Shown: positions 8,316 to 17,518, numbered from the stretch's first letter. The stretch is DNA of 21,325 nucleotides from DASQDT01 sp036380435 (GCA_036380435.1 DASVES010000488.1:1-21325); one strand, 5' to 3'. Numbers and translations: made by a program. The notes: generated from the sequence alone by a model not told the origin.

Positions 8316-8356
8316 AAAACAAAGCGGCCGTGGAGAGGCTCACCCTCCACGGCCGC
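8316..8356 (-). terminator. Intrinsic terminator downstream of the TolC-family gene
   Basis: Read on the minus strand, GCGGCCGTGGAG (8356-8345) pairs perfectly with CTCCACGGCCGC (8335-8324) across a 9-nt loop, and TTTGTTTT follows at 8323-8316. A 12-bp GC-rich stem plus T-run is a classic rho-independent terminator. It lies 24 nt after the stop of the TolC-family gene. Confidence 0.9.
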
Positions 8357-8379
8357 TGATTCATATTCCGCGCTCGGTC

Positions 8380-10809
8380 TTAACGGCCGATGGGCGAATC
8401 GACGATCACGTTGTTGGCGCGCAGCGTGGTCGAGGTCGCGCGCTGGAGTTCGGCGAGGGCTTTGTTGTAGTCGGTCTCGGCCCGCAGCTCCTGGTTGCGC
8501 GCGTTGACGAGTGAGTTTTCGCGCTGGAAGAGGAGGAAGGTCGTCGAGCGGCCGACCTGATAGAGGCGGCGCTCGCCGGCGAGTTGAAGCTCGGCGTTTT
8601 CGCGCGCCGAGCGGGCCGCGAGCACGCGCCGGCGCGCGGTCTCGACAGACTGCACGGCGTTGCGTACTTCGACCTCGACGCCCTGTTCCTGTAGCCGCGT
8701 GTTGGCGGCAAGCTGCTCGCGCTGGATGCGTACCGTGGCGAGGTTGGCCTCGGCCGTGCGGTTACGCAGCGGGATTTGGATCGTCACGCCGACGACGATG
8801 TTGCGCGTGCTGAGGCTAAAGAGGTTTTTGAGCGTCTGGAAGTAGCCGCCCTGAAACTGCGAGGGCACACCCGCGCCACCCTGCTCAACCTGCGGCGTCG
8901 TGAGGGGGTCGAGACCCAGGTCGCGGCGCGTGCGGTTGATTGACTGGAAGAGGAAGGCGTCGGCGTTGGTGGCCGCGACGGCGTCGCCGCCGACGAGATC
9001 GACGATGCGCGTGCCGCTGCCGGCGCTCGCGCTCGGCGTGCCGGCGAGTCCGGTGGTGGAGACGGTGCCGGTCAGGTCGATCTGCGGCTTGGTCTGGTTC
9101 CTGAAGAACTGGATGTCGATGTCGTTGATGTCCTGCTGGAGCTTGAGCCGGCGTAGCTCGGGGCGGTTGTCGCGCGCCTCTTTGATGGCCGTCTCCAGAC
9201 TGACGGGCGTGTCGTCGAAGCGCGCCTGATCGGTCGGCACGATCACGCTCGACCACTCGGCCGAAAGCGGCTCCTTGATGATCAGGCTCTTCAGGTTGTT
9301 CTCGGCGATGGTCACGCTCTGCGACGAGAGCAGCAGGGCCGATTCGCGGTTCGATAGCTCGGTCTGAATCTCGGCGCGCTCCAGCGGGGCCGTGGCGCCG
9401 GCGGCGACGCTGGCCTCGGTGCGCCGGAAGTTTTCGCGCGCGAGGTTGAGGTTGGCGATCTGGTTCTGCTCGTCGCGCAGGGCGAAGACGAGGTCCCAGT
9501 AGGCGCGCTGCACCTGCGAGATGATTTCGATGGTGCGGCGGCGGAAATCGGCGTCGGACTGCTCAAGGCGTTTCTGTTGGATGCGAATCTGCTGGCGGTT
9601 GCGGTCGATGGAGCGGTTGCGCCAGAGCGGTTGCGTGAACTGAAGGCCCTGACTCGACGAGTAGAACGGGTTGAGGGTGTTGTTGCTGGCGGTCGTCGTC
9701 TCGCGCGTGTTGTTGAAGAAGTAGGTGTAGTTGCCGCCGCCCTTACCGAACTGCCGGGTGACGGAGAAGTCGTTGTTGAGGTCGGTGGTCGCGACGGTGC
9801 CGGCGGCGTCGGCCCCGCCGAAGATGTTGACCACGGGCCGCACCGAGTTGTTGATCTCTGGACGGAAGGTGAGCACGGGGTCGTAGACGCCGCGCAGGGA
9901 GAGCAGTTGCGACTCTACCAAGCGCACGTCGGTGCGGGCCACCTCGATCTCGTTGTTGTTCTCCAGCGCCCGCCGGATGGCTTCGTTGAGCGTGAGCGGG
10001 ATGTTGTCGCCGCTGACCACGCCGACGCGCACGAGCGAGGGCATCGGGGGGAGGGGACGAGGCTGCGTCAGGGTCAGAAGTTGCTCGGTGCCCTGCTCGG
10101 CGGAAGGCACCGTCTCGGGCAGCGGCGTCCCGGTCACGGTCGGGGCGTCCGTGGGGCGCTCGACGTTGGGGGTGGTAACGGGCGTCTGCGGGGCGCGCTC
10201 CGTGCCGGGGGGCGTTTGCGGCGCGGGCCGCTGTGCCCCCGGCGGGGTCGTCGGATTGGTCGGACTCGGGCTGATGTCGCGGGGGACGGGCTGCCTCTGC
10301 TCCGTGCCGGGCGGGCGCGTCGCGTCGCGCTGTGCCGGGCTGGTGGGGCCGGGGGCGGGCGTGGACTGCGGCACGGCCTCGGCGCCGGCCACGGCGAGCG
10401 CAAACTGCTTGCGCTGGAAGGTCAGCTCCACTTGATTGGCGCCGGGCTGAAGGTCAACGAAGGCGACTGCGGTCTCGTCGCCGGCGCGGGCCATGAGCGT
10501 CCCGGAGCCGGCCCGGAGGTCGGGGAAGGAGAATCGGCCGGCGTCGTCCGTCTGAGTTCTCACATCGTTCGTGGCGGTGCGTCGGAAATAGACCGCCGCG
10601 CTGGCAACCGCCTCGCCGGCGATGTTGCGAACCGTCCCCGTCAGCGTGCTCGCCGCGTCAGACGATGCGCTCGGCCGCGCGTTGTCTGAAGAGAGCGCGT
10701 GGAGGGGGGCCGGCGCCATGACGGCGAAGGCGAGAATGAGAGCCGCGACGTGTCTCGACGCGGGGCGCGCGCACAAATGTCGCAAGAAGCGTAAACCTTT
10801 ACTCAGCAT
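8380..10809 (-). CDS. TolC-family outer-membrane protein with N-terminal carboxypeptidase-regulatory-like domain
   Basis: The 809-residue protein appears to be an outer-membrane efflux or secretion channel. In order it has a signal peptide (about 1-39), a carboxypeptidase-regulatory-like beta-sandwich (about 55-132, with LTGTVRNIAGEAVASAAVYF then DDAGRFSFPDLRAG), a Pro/Thr-rich linker (about 146-258) and two OEP repeats forming the alpha-helical barrel (about 272-809, for example LTLNEAIRRALENNNEIEVAR and the C-terminal YQVGRSTTFLLFQRE). Typical TolC proteins are 430-500 residues, so the first 270 are an addition. The start is ATG 10809, because GAGGAG (10825-10820 on this strand) sits about 10 nt upstream; a TTG lies one codon earlier. 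No inner-membrane or adaptor partner is in the window. The same small domain is commonly fused to outer-membrane receptors in Acidobacteriota (family knowledge). Confidence 0.9.
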   Translation of the reverse strand: MLSKGLRFLRHLCARPASRHVAALILAFAVMAPAPLHALSSDNARPSASSDAASTLTGTVRNIAGEAVASAAVYFRRTATNDVRTQTDDAGRFSFPDLRAGSGTLMARAGDETAVAFVDLQPGANQVELTFQRKQFALAVAGAEAVPQSTPAPGPTSPAQRDATRPPGTEQRQPVPRDISPSPTNPTTPPGAQRPAPQTPPGTERAPQTPVTTPNVERPTDAPTVTGTPLPETVPSAEQGTEQLLTLTQPRPLPPMPSLVRVGVVSGDNIPLTLNEAIRRALENNNEIEVARTDVRLVESQLLSLRGVYDPVLTFRPEINNSVRPVVNIFGGADAAGTVATTDLNNDFSVTRQFGKGGGNYTYFFNNTRETTTASNNTLNPFYSSSQGLQFTQPLWRNRSIDRNRQQIRIQQKRLEQSDADFRRRTIEIISQVQRAYWDLVFALRDEQNQIANLNLARENFRRTEASVAAGATAPLERAEIQTELSNRESALLLSSQSVTIAENNLKSLIIKEPLSAEWSSVIVPTDQARFDDTPVSLETAIKEARDNRPELRRLKLQQDINDIDIQFFRNQTKPQIDLTGTVSTTGLAGTPSASAGSGTRIVDLVGGDAVAATNADAFLFQSINRTRRDLGLDPLTTPQVEQGGAGVPSQFQGGYFQTLKNLFSLSTRNIVVGVTIQIPLRNRTAEANLATVRIQREQLAANTRLQEQGVEVEVRNAVQSVETARRRVLAARSARENAELQLAGERRLYQVGRSTTFLLFQRENSLVNARNQELRAETDYNKALAELQRATSTTLRANNVIVDSPIGR

Positions 10810-10812
10810 CAA

Positions 10813-11108
10813 ACAAAAACTCCTCTGGATGTTGGGAACCGCGACCGGCCGCCGGATGAATAGCCGCTTAAAATCGAAAACCGCGGGTCAGAGCCTACTA
10901 CGTCAGCGCCGCATACACGGTTTCATAAACATACACAAACCATGCCACGCATAAGCACTCGATTGCGTGGATATTCCCCGCCAAAAGGCGACGAATGAGT
11001 TGGATGCGTGCCGGCCTCGAGGGGTTCTCGTCCCCCGAGCGAACAACGCATTCCCGCGAATGGGACTGGAGAGCGTGCGCCGGGGCGGCCTTCGGGCGAG
11101 TGGCTGGC
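10813..11108. other. Intergenic region between divergent tolC-like gene and gap, with a possible structured element
   Basis: No gene is convincing here. GAATGAGTTG (10993-11002) pairs with CAACGCATTC (11044-11053) at 9 of 10 positions. Inside this, CTCG(A)GGGG (11016-11024) pairs with CCCCCGAG (11032-11039) with one bulge, giving a two-tier hairpin. It lies upstream of the gap promoter, so it is not in the gap leader. It could be in the leader of the minus-strand gene, a small RNA, or chance in GC-rich DNA. I saw no clear promoter for the minus-strand gene. Confidence 0.3.
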
Positions 11109-11138
11109 TTGACACCCCGTCGCGGCGGGCATTATCTT
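11109..11138 (+). promoter_or_regulatory. Sigma-70-type promoter of the gap-pgk-tpiA-secG cluster
   Basis: A perfect -35 TTGACA (11109-11114) is followed after 18 nt by TATCTT (11133-11138), 4 of 6 to consensus. It stands about 160 nt upstream of the gap ATG, and the sequence between the boxes is GC-rich. This is the best promoter match in the window. Confidence 0.7.
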
Positions 11139-11145
11139 GCCTTTT

Positions 11146-11296
11146 CTTTAACCGCAACACGCTGAGCGCGCCCGTCTTCCGAACACCTCGGCCGAGGGCC
11201 GAAGCTACGGCCGCCGCCCGCGGCCCGCGCTGACAATGAGCCGGGCCGGTATCTTTATCCCGTCATTGGAAATGATTTCGAGGAGGCCAAAAACAG
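11146..11296 (+). promoter_or_regulatory. Structured 5' leader and ribosome site of gap
   Basis: The predicted leader of about 150 nt holds several hairpins: the self-complementary CCTCGGCCGAGG, the stem GGCCG/CGGCC around AAGCTA, and CGGCCCG (11221-11227) pairing with CGGGCCG (11242-11248). It ends with a good Shine-Dalgarno AGGAGG at 11281-11286, 10 nt before the ATG. The hairpins may only reflect GC content, and no known riboswitch was recognised. Confidence 0.35.
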
Positions 11297-12304
<1,008 letters not shown>

Positions 12305-12309
12305 GAGCC

Positions 12310-12389
12310 GTGATAAGTGATGAGTGATAAGTGATAAGACAAAAACCTGTCTTACTCTTTCTTATCACTCATCACTTACCACTTATCAC
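12310..12389. repeat. Heptamer-built inverted repeat IR-4 (GTGATAA family, copy 2)
   Basis: Positions 12310-12338 pair with 12361-12389 at 26 of 29 bases. The arms are tandem heptamers of GTGATAA/GTGATGA, as in IR-2. The loop has an inner stem AAGACA/TGTCTT. Both copies also share CTCTTTCTTATCACT at the loop-arm junction, though their inner loops differ. The right arm ends exactly one base before the pgk ATG, leaving no room for a Shine-Dalgarno sequence. In the gap-pgk transcript it would form a long RNA hairpin. Confidence 0.93.
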
Positions 12390-12390
12390 T

Positions 12391-13599
12391 ATGCCAAAGC
12401 TTTCCATCAAAGACCTCGACCTGAAGGGCAAGCGCGTCCTTATCCGCGTGGACTTCAACGTGCCGATCAAGGACGGGAAGGTGGAGGACGACACGCGCAT
12501 CGAGGCGGCGCTGCCGACGATCAGGCATGCGACCAGTGCCGGCGCGCGTGTGATTCTCGCTTCTCATCTGGGTCGGCCGAAGGGCGAGCGCGTGGAGAAG
12601 TACAGCCTGCGTCCCATCGCCGAGCACCTGTCGGGCCTGCTGGGCGCGCTGGTGGCCTTCGCGGACGACTGCGTCGGTGAGGAGGCCCGCGCGAAGATCG
12701 AGTCATTGCAGAACGGCGACGTGCTCCTACTCGAAAACCTGCGCTTCCACGCCGGGGAGGAGAAGAACGACGAAAACTTCGCGCGCGAGCTAGCGAGCCT
12801 CTGCGACTTGTACGTCAACGACGCCTTCGGCGCTGCGCACCGCGCGCACGCCTCCACGGCCGGCATCACGAAGGTTGTCTCGCAAAGCGCCGCCGGCCTG
12901 TTGATGGAGAAAGAGCTGACTTACCTCGGTCGCGTCATCCACGACCCCGCGCATCCGTTCGTCGCCATCCTCGGCGGCGCGAAGGTCTCGGACAAGATTC
13001 CCGTCATCGACGCGCTCATCACACGCAAAGTTGACAAGCTCCTCATCGGTGGGGCGATGGCCTACACCTTCTTCAAGGCCGACGGGTTTACGATAGGGAA
13101 GTCGCTCGTCGAAAACGAAATGCTCGATACGGCGCGCGAGATAAAAAAGAAGGCTGAAGATGCCGGGGTCGAGCTGCTGCTCCCGACCGACCATCAGGTC
13201 GTCGATAGCTACGAGCCGGTCAAGGGCGAGCAGGCCGTCAGCAAGACCATCCCCATCGAGTTCACCAACGCCGGACACGTCGGCTTAGACATCGGCGTCG
13301 AGACGGTCGCGCACTTCTCCGCGGCGCTCAAGGACGCGAAGACCATCATCTGGAACGGGCCGATGGGCTACTTCGAGGAGAAGCCTTTCGATCAGGGCAC
13401 TATCGCCATCGCGCAGGCCGTGGCCGAAGCGGCCGACGGAGGCGCAACGGTCATCGTCGGCGGCGGCGACTCCGTTTCGGCCGTCACCCGCGCCGGCGTC
13501 GCCGAACGCATCACGCACATCTCCACCGGCGGCGGCGCGACTCTCGAATTCATCGCCGGCGAAGAACTGCCCGGCGTCACGGCACTTAACGACAAATGA
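12391..13599 (+). CDS. pgk: Phosphoglycerate kinase
   Basis: The 402-residue cytosolic monomer transfers the acyl phosphate of 1,3-bisphosphoglycerate to ADP. It shows the substrate loop RVDFNVP, the SHLGRP motif, GGAKVSDKI at the hinge side, NGPMGYFE and the nucleotide loop GGGDSVSAV, all in family order. The start is ATG 12391, since homologues begin MPKLSIKDLD; an upstream in-frame ATG at 12331 would add 20 residues translated from repeat IR-4. There is no Shine-Dalgarno sequence, because IR-4 abuts the start codon, so translation may depend on ribosomes leaving gap or on an unusual initiation mode (inference). The stop codon is followed immediately by IR-5. Confidence 0.98.
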   Translation: MPKLSIKDLDLKGKRVLIRVDFNVPIKDGKVEDDTRIEAALPTIRHATSAGARVILASHLGRPKGERVEKYSLRPIAEHLSGLLGALVAFADDCVGEEARAKIESLQNGDVLLLENLRFHAGEEKNDENFARELASLCDLYVNDAFGAAHRAHASTAGITKVVSQSAAGLLMEKELTYLGRVIHDPAHPFVAILGGAKVSDKIPVIDALITRKVDKLLIGGAMAYTFFKADGFTIGKSLVENEMLDTAREIKKKAEDAGVELLLPTDHQVVDSYEPVKGEQAVSKTIPIEFTNAGHVGLDIGVETVAHFSAALKDAKTIIWNGPMGYFEEKPFDQGTIAIAQAVAEAADGGATVIVGGGDSVSAVTRAGVAERITHISTGGGATLEFIAGEELPGVTALNDK

Positions 13600-13693
13600 A
13601 GTCAGGAGTCAGAAGTCAGGAGTCAGAAGCAGGAATAATAGAAGAGGCTCGCCGTATGTCTTCATTCTGACTTCTGACTTCTGACTCCTGACT
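13600..13693. repeat. Heptamer-built inverted repeat IR-5 (AGTCAGR family)
   Basis: Positions 13600-13628 pair with 13665-13693 at 28 of 29 bases, and the one exception would be a G-U pair in RNA. The left arm reads as four tandem units AGTCAGG, AGTCAGA, AGTCAGG, AGTCAGA. The sequence is unrelated to IR-2/IR-4 but the unit length and arm length are the same. It begins on the base after the pgk stop and ends 12 nt before the tpiA ATG. Confidence 0.95.
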
Positions 13694-13705
13694 CCCTAAT
13701 GTTTT

Positions 13706-14464
<759 letters not shown>

Positions 14465-14480
14465 TTTAAGGAAAATTATT

Positions 14481-14906
14481 TTGCTGATTTACGTCCTCTA
14501 CGGAATTTTCATCCTCGCCTGTCTCGCGCTCATCCTCTCCGTGCTGCTCCAGCCGGGGAAGGCCGACGCCGGCTCCCTCTTCACCAGCTCGTTTTCGAGC
14601 ACAGCCTTCGGCCCGCGTGGCACGCAGACGGTTCTCGCCAAGATCAGCATCGTTTCGGCCATCACCTTCATGCTTGTCGCGCTACTGATTTCGATGGGCG
14701 TGGGCGGTTACCGCTCCGTCATCGGTTCGGGCGACACGGCGACGCCCGTGTCTGAGGCCACACCCGCACCGGCCGCGGAGACGCCCGCTCAGGAAGGCGC
14801 AGCCCAGCCGAACACAAACGCCGCCCCCGACGCACCCGCGGCAGGCGATGTGCCGCCGGCCGCCGCCACGCCGGCCCCGGCCGCGTCGCCCGCCCCGAGC
14901 AGCTAG
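14481..14906 (+). CDS. secG: Preprotein translocase subunit SecG
   Basis: The 141-residue small membrane subunit of the SecYEG channel has two hydrophobic segments (about 2-22 and 53-75) joined by the family loop LLQPGKADAGSLF then STAFGPRGTQTVLAKIS. The start is TTG 14481, supported by AAGGA (14468-14472) 8 nt upstream and by the first helix following immediately. The C-terminal 60 residues are an Ala/Pro/Thr-rich tail. Such tails are common in SecG of GC-rich bacteria, are poorly conserved and are likely disordered. It is the last protein gene of the glycolytic cluster and is followed by tRNA-Leu. Confidence 0.95.
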   Translation: MLIYVLYGIFILACLALILSVLLQPGKADAGSLFTSSFSSTAFGPRGTQTVLAKISIVSAITFMLVALLISMGVGGYRSVIGSGDTATPVSEATPAPAAETPAQEGAAQPNTNAAPDAPAAGDVPPAAATPAPAASPAPSS

Positions 14907-14969
14907 CACGTGTGCTGGCAGGGCCGAACGCCTTTTTGTTAATCTTGAAGTGTTAGCTTGACAGCACGG

Positions 14970-15054
<85 letters not shown>

Positions 15055-15067
15055 GCGGAACAACAGG

Positions 15068-15106
15068 GCCTGACGCGTCGTGCGTAAACGACGTGTCAGG
15101 CTTTTT
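15068..15106 (+). terminator. Intrinsic terminator after tRNA-Leu
   Basis: GCCTGACGCGTCG (15068-15080) pairs with CGACGTGTCAGGC (15089-15101) through 13 positions, including one G-U pair, around an 8-nt loop. TTTTT follows at 15102-15106. It probably ends the gap-to-tRNA transcript. Confidence 0.93.
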
Positions 15107-15192
15107 CACATTTCAACGGCGGCCGCGCCTGTATCGAACAGGGGAAGAATGCAGGCCAGAGGGAGGTGTGAAATCTCAACGGTCTTGGCAGT

Positions 15193-15365
15193 GTTCAGTT
15201 GAGTATGTGGCTTCAAAGACTCACCGCGGAGGCGCAGAGGACGCAGAGGAAGCGCAGAGGGCTGACGAGTTCACTCCACGTCGAGTGTATCGGTCAAGCC
15301 TCTGCGTATTCTCTGCGTCCTCTGCGCCTCCGCGGTGAGTCTACTTGCCTTACACTCAAGTGAAC
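15193..15365. repeat. Inverted-repeat element IR-6 (GCGCAGAGG family, copy 2)
   Basis: A perfect 31-nt inverted repeat pairs 15218-15248 with 15311-15341. A further stem (CGCAGAGG/CCTCTGCG) lies inside it, and outer imperfect arms with GTTCAnTTGAGT extend it to about 15193-15365. The inner arm is identical to IR-3 for 28 nt, and the loop keeps the CACTC/GAGTG hairpin and the TTCACTC..GAGTGTA context. The two elements are therefore related copies, not independent palindromes. It lies in the 434-nt stretch between the tRNA terminator and the next gene; I see no gene in the rest of that stretch. Confidence 0.9.
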
Positions 15366-15511
15366 GTCGCTCAAAACGTCGAGACCAGCCCATCCGTTCT
15401 GACCCTGGACTTACCCTGGCCCTCCAATTCGGAACTCGATTCCATCAGGAGACGACTCCGCGGGGTCGTCGCAGCACGCCCTAGTGGCGGTCTGTTTTTC
15501 CTGCTAAACTC

Positions 15512-15534
15512 TCCACCTCAAAGCTGGAGTTTAC
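15512..15534 (+). promoter_or_regulatory. Hairpin overlapping the ribosome site of the secreted protein gene
   Basis: AAAC..TCCA upstream can pair with TGGAGTTT, with a 2-nt bulge and the loop CCTCAAAGC. The right strand contains GGAG at 15526-15529, the likely Shine-Dalgarno sequence 11 nt before the ATG at 15541. Folding would hide the ribosome site. Short stems like this occur by chance, so this is a weak call. Confidence 0.25.
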
Positions 15535-15540
15535 CGTCGC

Positions 15541-16686
15541 ATGAGTCTGCCTTTAAGAACAGCCGGGGTAAAATTCATCCGCGGAGTCGTGTGCGCGTTA
15601 TCACTCGCGTGCATAGCTGTGGCGCAGTCAACGGACGTGGGGCAGCCGACCCCTGTCTTCTCCAGCGACATCTCCGGCCGCATCGCGCCGCGCGACCTCG
15701 GCGACGCGCGTTTGACGAGACACTTCTACGGCTTCGCGGCGACGGAGGGCGACCTCGTCGTGACGGTCGAAAGCACCGACTTCAACGGCGACGTGGACGT
15801 GTTCACCGCCGGCACCCTCCGCCCGCTCCTCAAAATCACACTCTACGCCGTCGGCTCGACTCCGTCGCGCGTCGCCCAGAGCGTCTACATCCGCAGGGAT
15901 GAGACGCTCATCCTGCGCGTGGAAGGACGCACGGTCATCGACACGGACGCGCAGTATCGGATACGCCTCACAGGCTCCTTCAAGCCCGCCGCGGGAGCGC
16001 CGCCGCAAGCGGCCGACTCACAGTCGCTTGAAGCGGTTGAGACCGCCTCGACGACCGTGAAGGGAAGACGCACCACTTCGACCGGCGCGCGCATTCCCCA
16101 GCCGTTGGAGGAGACTCCCGCGCAGCCTGAGACGGCCGCGACGGAGCCTGCCGCCACTGAAGCCGCGAGAGAGCCGGCAAGAAGGCCGGCGGGACGCCGA
16201 TCAACTTCGAGGTCTTCGACGCGCGCCGGCTCTCGACGCGCGAGACCGCCGGCCCGAGACACTTCCGAAAACGCTTCGCCGGAGACGCCGAAGCCGGCAG
16301 ACGCGGCGGGCGCGGAAGCGAGTAAAACACCGGAAGAGAGGGGCGCAACGGAAACGCCGGCGGCGTCTGAAACTCCAACACCGAGGGCGACGCGCACGAG
16401 GTCGCCGCGACGCGGCAGCACGCGCAGAAGCGCCGGCCGTAGTGCGGATACAAGAGCGAACAGGGAAGCGACAGAGGCCGCGGCCGACCCTTCGTCCGCC
16501 GAGCCTCCGGCGGAACCGAGCACTCGCCTCGTCATCATGTTGAAGGACGGAGAGCTGTTCGCACGCGACATGAAGGCGGTGCGGCGTGTGACGGTCGAGC
16601 GGGGCCAAATCGTCGTCGTCGAGACGGATGGGAAGATCACCCGCCACCCACTTGCGAGCGTGCAGCGGATGGCCATCGAGCCGTAG
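15541..16686 (+). CDS. Secreted hypothetical protein with low-complexity central region
   Basis: I do not recognise a specific family for this 381-residue protein. It has a signal peptide (about 1-29, cut likely after AVAQ), then a beta-rich domain at about 45-150 (for example TRHFYGFAATEGDLVVTVESTDFNGDVDVF) resembling the bacterial pre-peptidase C-terminal fold. A long Ala/Glu/Pro/Thr/Arg-rich region without likely structure covers about 155-325. A compact C-terminal beta module at about 329-381 (RLVIMLKDGELFARDMKAV..) looks like a small DNA- or wall-independent barrel. It is probably periplasmic. Its stop TAG shares one base with the GTG start of the next gene, so the two are probably translated together. 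The start ATG has GGAG 11 nt upstream. Function unknown. Confidence 0.75.
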   Translation: MSLPLRTAGVKFIRGVVCALSLACIAVAQSTDVGQPTPVFSSDISGRIAPRDLGDARLTRHFYGFAATEGDLVVTVESTDFNGDVDVFTAGTLRPLLKITLYAVGSTPSRVAQSVYIRRDETLILRVEGRTVIDTDAQYRIRLTGSFKPAAGAPPQAADSQSLEAVETASTTVKGRRTTSTGARIPQPLEETPAQPETAATEPAATEAAREPARRPAGRRSTSRSSTRAGSRRARPPARDTSENASPETPKPADAAGAEASKTPEERGATETPAASETPTPRATRTRSPRRGSTRRSAGRSADTRANREATEAAADPSSAEPPAEPSTRLVIMLKDGELFARDMKAVRRVTVERGQIVVVETDGKITRHPLASVQRMAIEP

Positions 16687-17399
16687 TGTCGAAGCCGGAA
16701 TCAATCGACGTGCAGGAATTCCCCGTGGCGTTGGCCGGCGAAAAAGTCGGCGCGGGCACGGGTCGTTGGCGCGCCCTCGTCGTGTTGGGCATCTTCGCCG
16801 TCGCCCTCGCGTGCTATTTCTGGAGCGGGTGGTGGCGGACGCCCGAGCGTCTGACGGAGATGGGCTACGGCGTGGAGGCCGCCGTCGCAATCATCCTGAT
16901 GATGGGCTTCGCGTGGGCCTTCGCGCTTCCGGCCTCCGCTTTCCTCTTTGTCACGCCGCTGTTGTTCCCGCCGCACATCTCGACCCTGATAACGACGGCC
17001 GGCGTCGCGCTCGGCACGACCTTCGGTTACGCGGTCGCGCGCTGGGTCGGCGGCCCGTGGGTCGAACGCTTCCGCGACGGGCGACTCTCGCGATTCCTCT
17101 CGCGCCATTCCAGCTTCATCGCGCTCTTCGGCATCCGCATCGCGCCCGGCGGCCCGCACGGCTTCGTCAACTACGCCGCCGGCCTCGCCGGCATACCCCT
17201 GTTCCGCTTCGTCGCCGCGACCACGGCCGCGATGGCCATCAAGTCTTACGTCTACGCGCAGGCCGTCCACAACACCGTCGGCGCACGCTCGCTCGGCGAC
17301 GCGCTCAACGCGCGGACGATGCTCTCCCTCACCGCCGTGGCCATCCTTGCGCTGGCGGGCCACGTCCTGCGCGAGCGCTTCAGGAGCCGTGAATCGTAA
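16686..17399 (+). CDS. VTT-domain (TVP38/DedA-like) membrane protein
   Basis: The 237-residue inner-membrane protein has hydrophobic segments at about 28-49, 65-95, 100-122, 143-195 and 210-227. The central VTT pattern is visible: ALPASAFLFVTPLLFPP, then a Gly-rich GVALGTTFGYAVARWVGG, then the re-entrant RIAPGGPHGFVNYAAGLAGI. Proteins of this superfamily are linked to lipid carrier transport and membrane homeostasis, but this member's substrate is unknown. The start is GTG 16686, which overlaps the preceding TAG by one base, so reinitiation is likely. The stop TAA and the last two codons lie inside repeat IR-7, so the repeat has shaped the end of the protein. Confidence 0.85.
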   Translation: MSKPESIDVQEFPVALAGEKVGAGTGRWRALVVLGIFAVALACYFWSGWWRTPERLTEMGYGVEAAVAIILMMGFAWAFALPASAFLFVTPLLFPPHISTLITTAGVALGTTFGYAVARWVGGPWVERFRDGRLSRFLSRHSSFIALFGIRIAPGGPHGFVNYAAGLAGIPLFRFVAATTAAMAIKSYVYAQAVHNTVGARSLGDALNARTMLSLTAVAILALAGHVLRERFRSRES

Positions 17400-17501
17400 A
17401 TCGTCAATCGTTAATCGTGGTTGAGTCAGGATCAACTCGGGTGGCGAGGCGCTAGTCGCACGACGCGCAATCGATTGACGATTGACGATTTACGATTCAC
17501 G
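17388..17501. repeat. Heptamer-built inverted repeat IR-7 (TNAATCG family)
   Basis: Positions 17388-17417 pair with 17472-17501 at 29 of 30 bases. The left arm is four tandem units TGAATCG, TAAATCG, TCAATCG, TTAATCG, whose second base runs through G, A, C and T. The right arm has five such units with a similar order of the variable base, and one extra unit follows the paired part. The loop is 54 nt. The repeat overlaps the end of the VTT gene and precedes the chelatase gene. Confidence 0.94.
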
Positions 17502-17512
17502 ATTCACGTGTT

Positions 17513-17518
17513 TATAAT
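17513..17518 (+). promoter_or_regulatory. Possible -10 box upstream of the chelatase gene
   Basis: A perfect TATAAT lies just after the right arm of IR-7, 44 nt before ATG 17562. At 17-nt spacing the -35 position holds only a poor match within the repeat arm. TG stands 2 nt before the box, close to an extended -10. Weak evidence for a promoter created next to the repeat. Confidence 0.35.

Noticed and set aside
9577..10689. 370-codon plus-strand frame opposite the TolC-like gene
   Set aside because: It is a Gly/Arg/Val-rich antisense translation of the OEP and linker regions.
12331..12390. 20-residue N-terminal extension of pgk
   Set aside because: It is encoded by repeat IR-4, and the family start is at MPKLSIKDLD.
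14907..14942. Intrinsic terminator between secG and tRNA-Leu
   Set aside because: There is a T-run (CCTTTTTG), but the nearest stem (GGC/GCC) is only about 3 bp. The strong terminator comes after the tRNA.
14958..14963. TTGACA as a -35 box for tRNA-Leu
   Set aside because: It lies only 6 nt before the mature tRNA 5' end, leaving no room for a -10 box.
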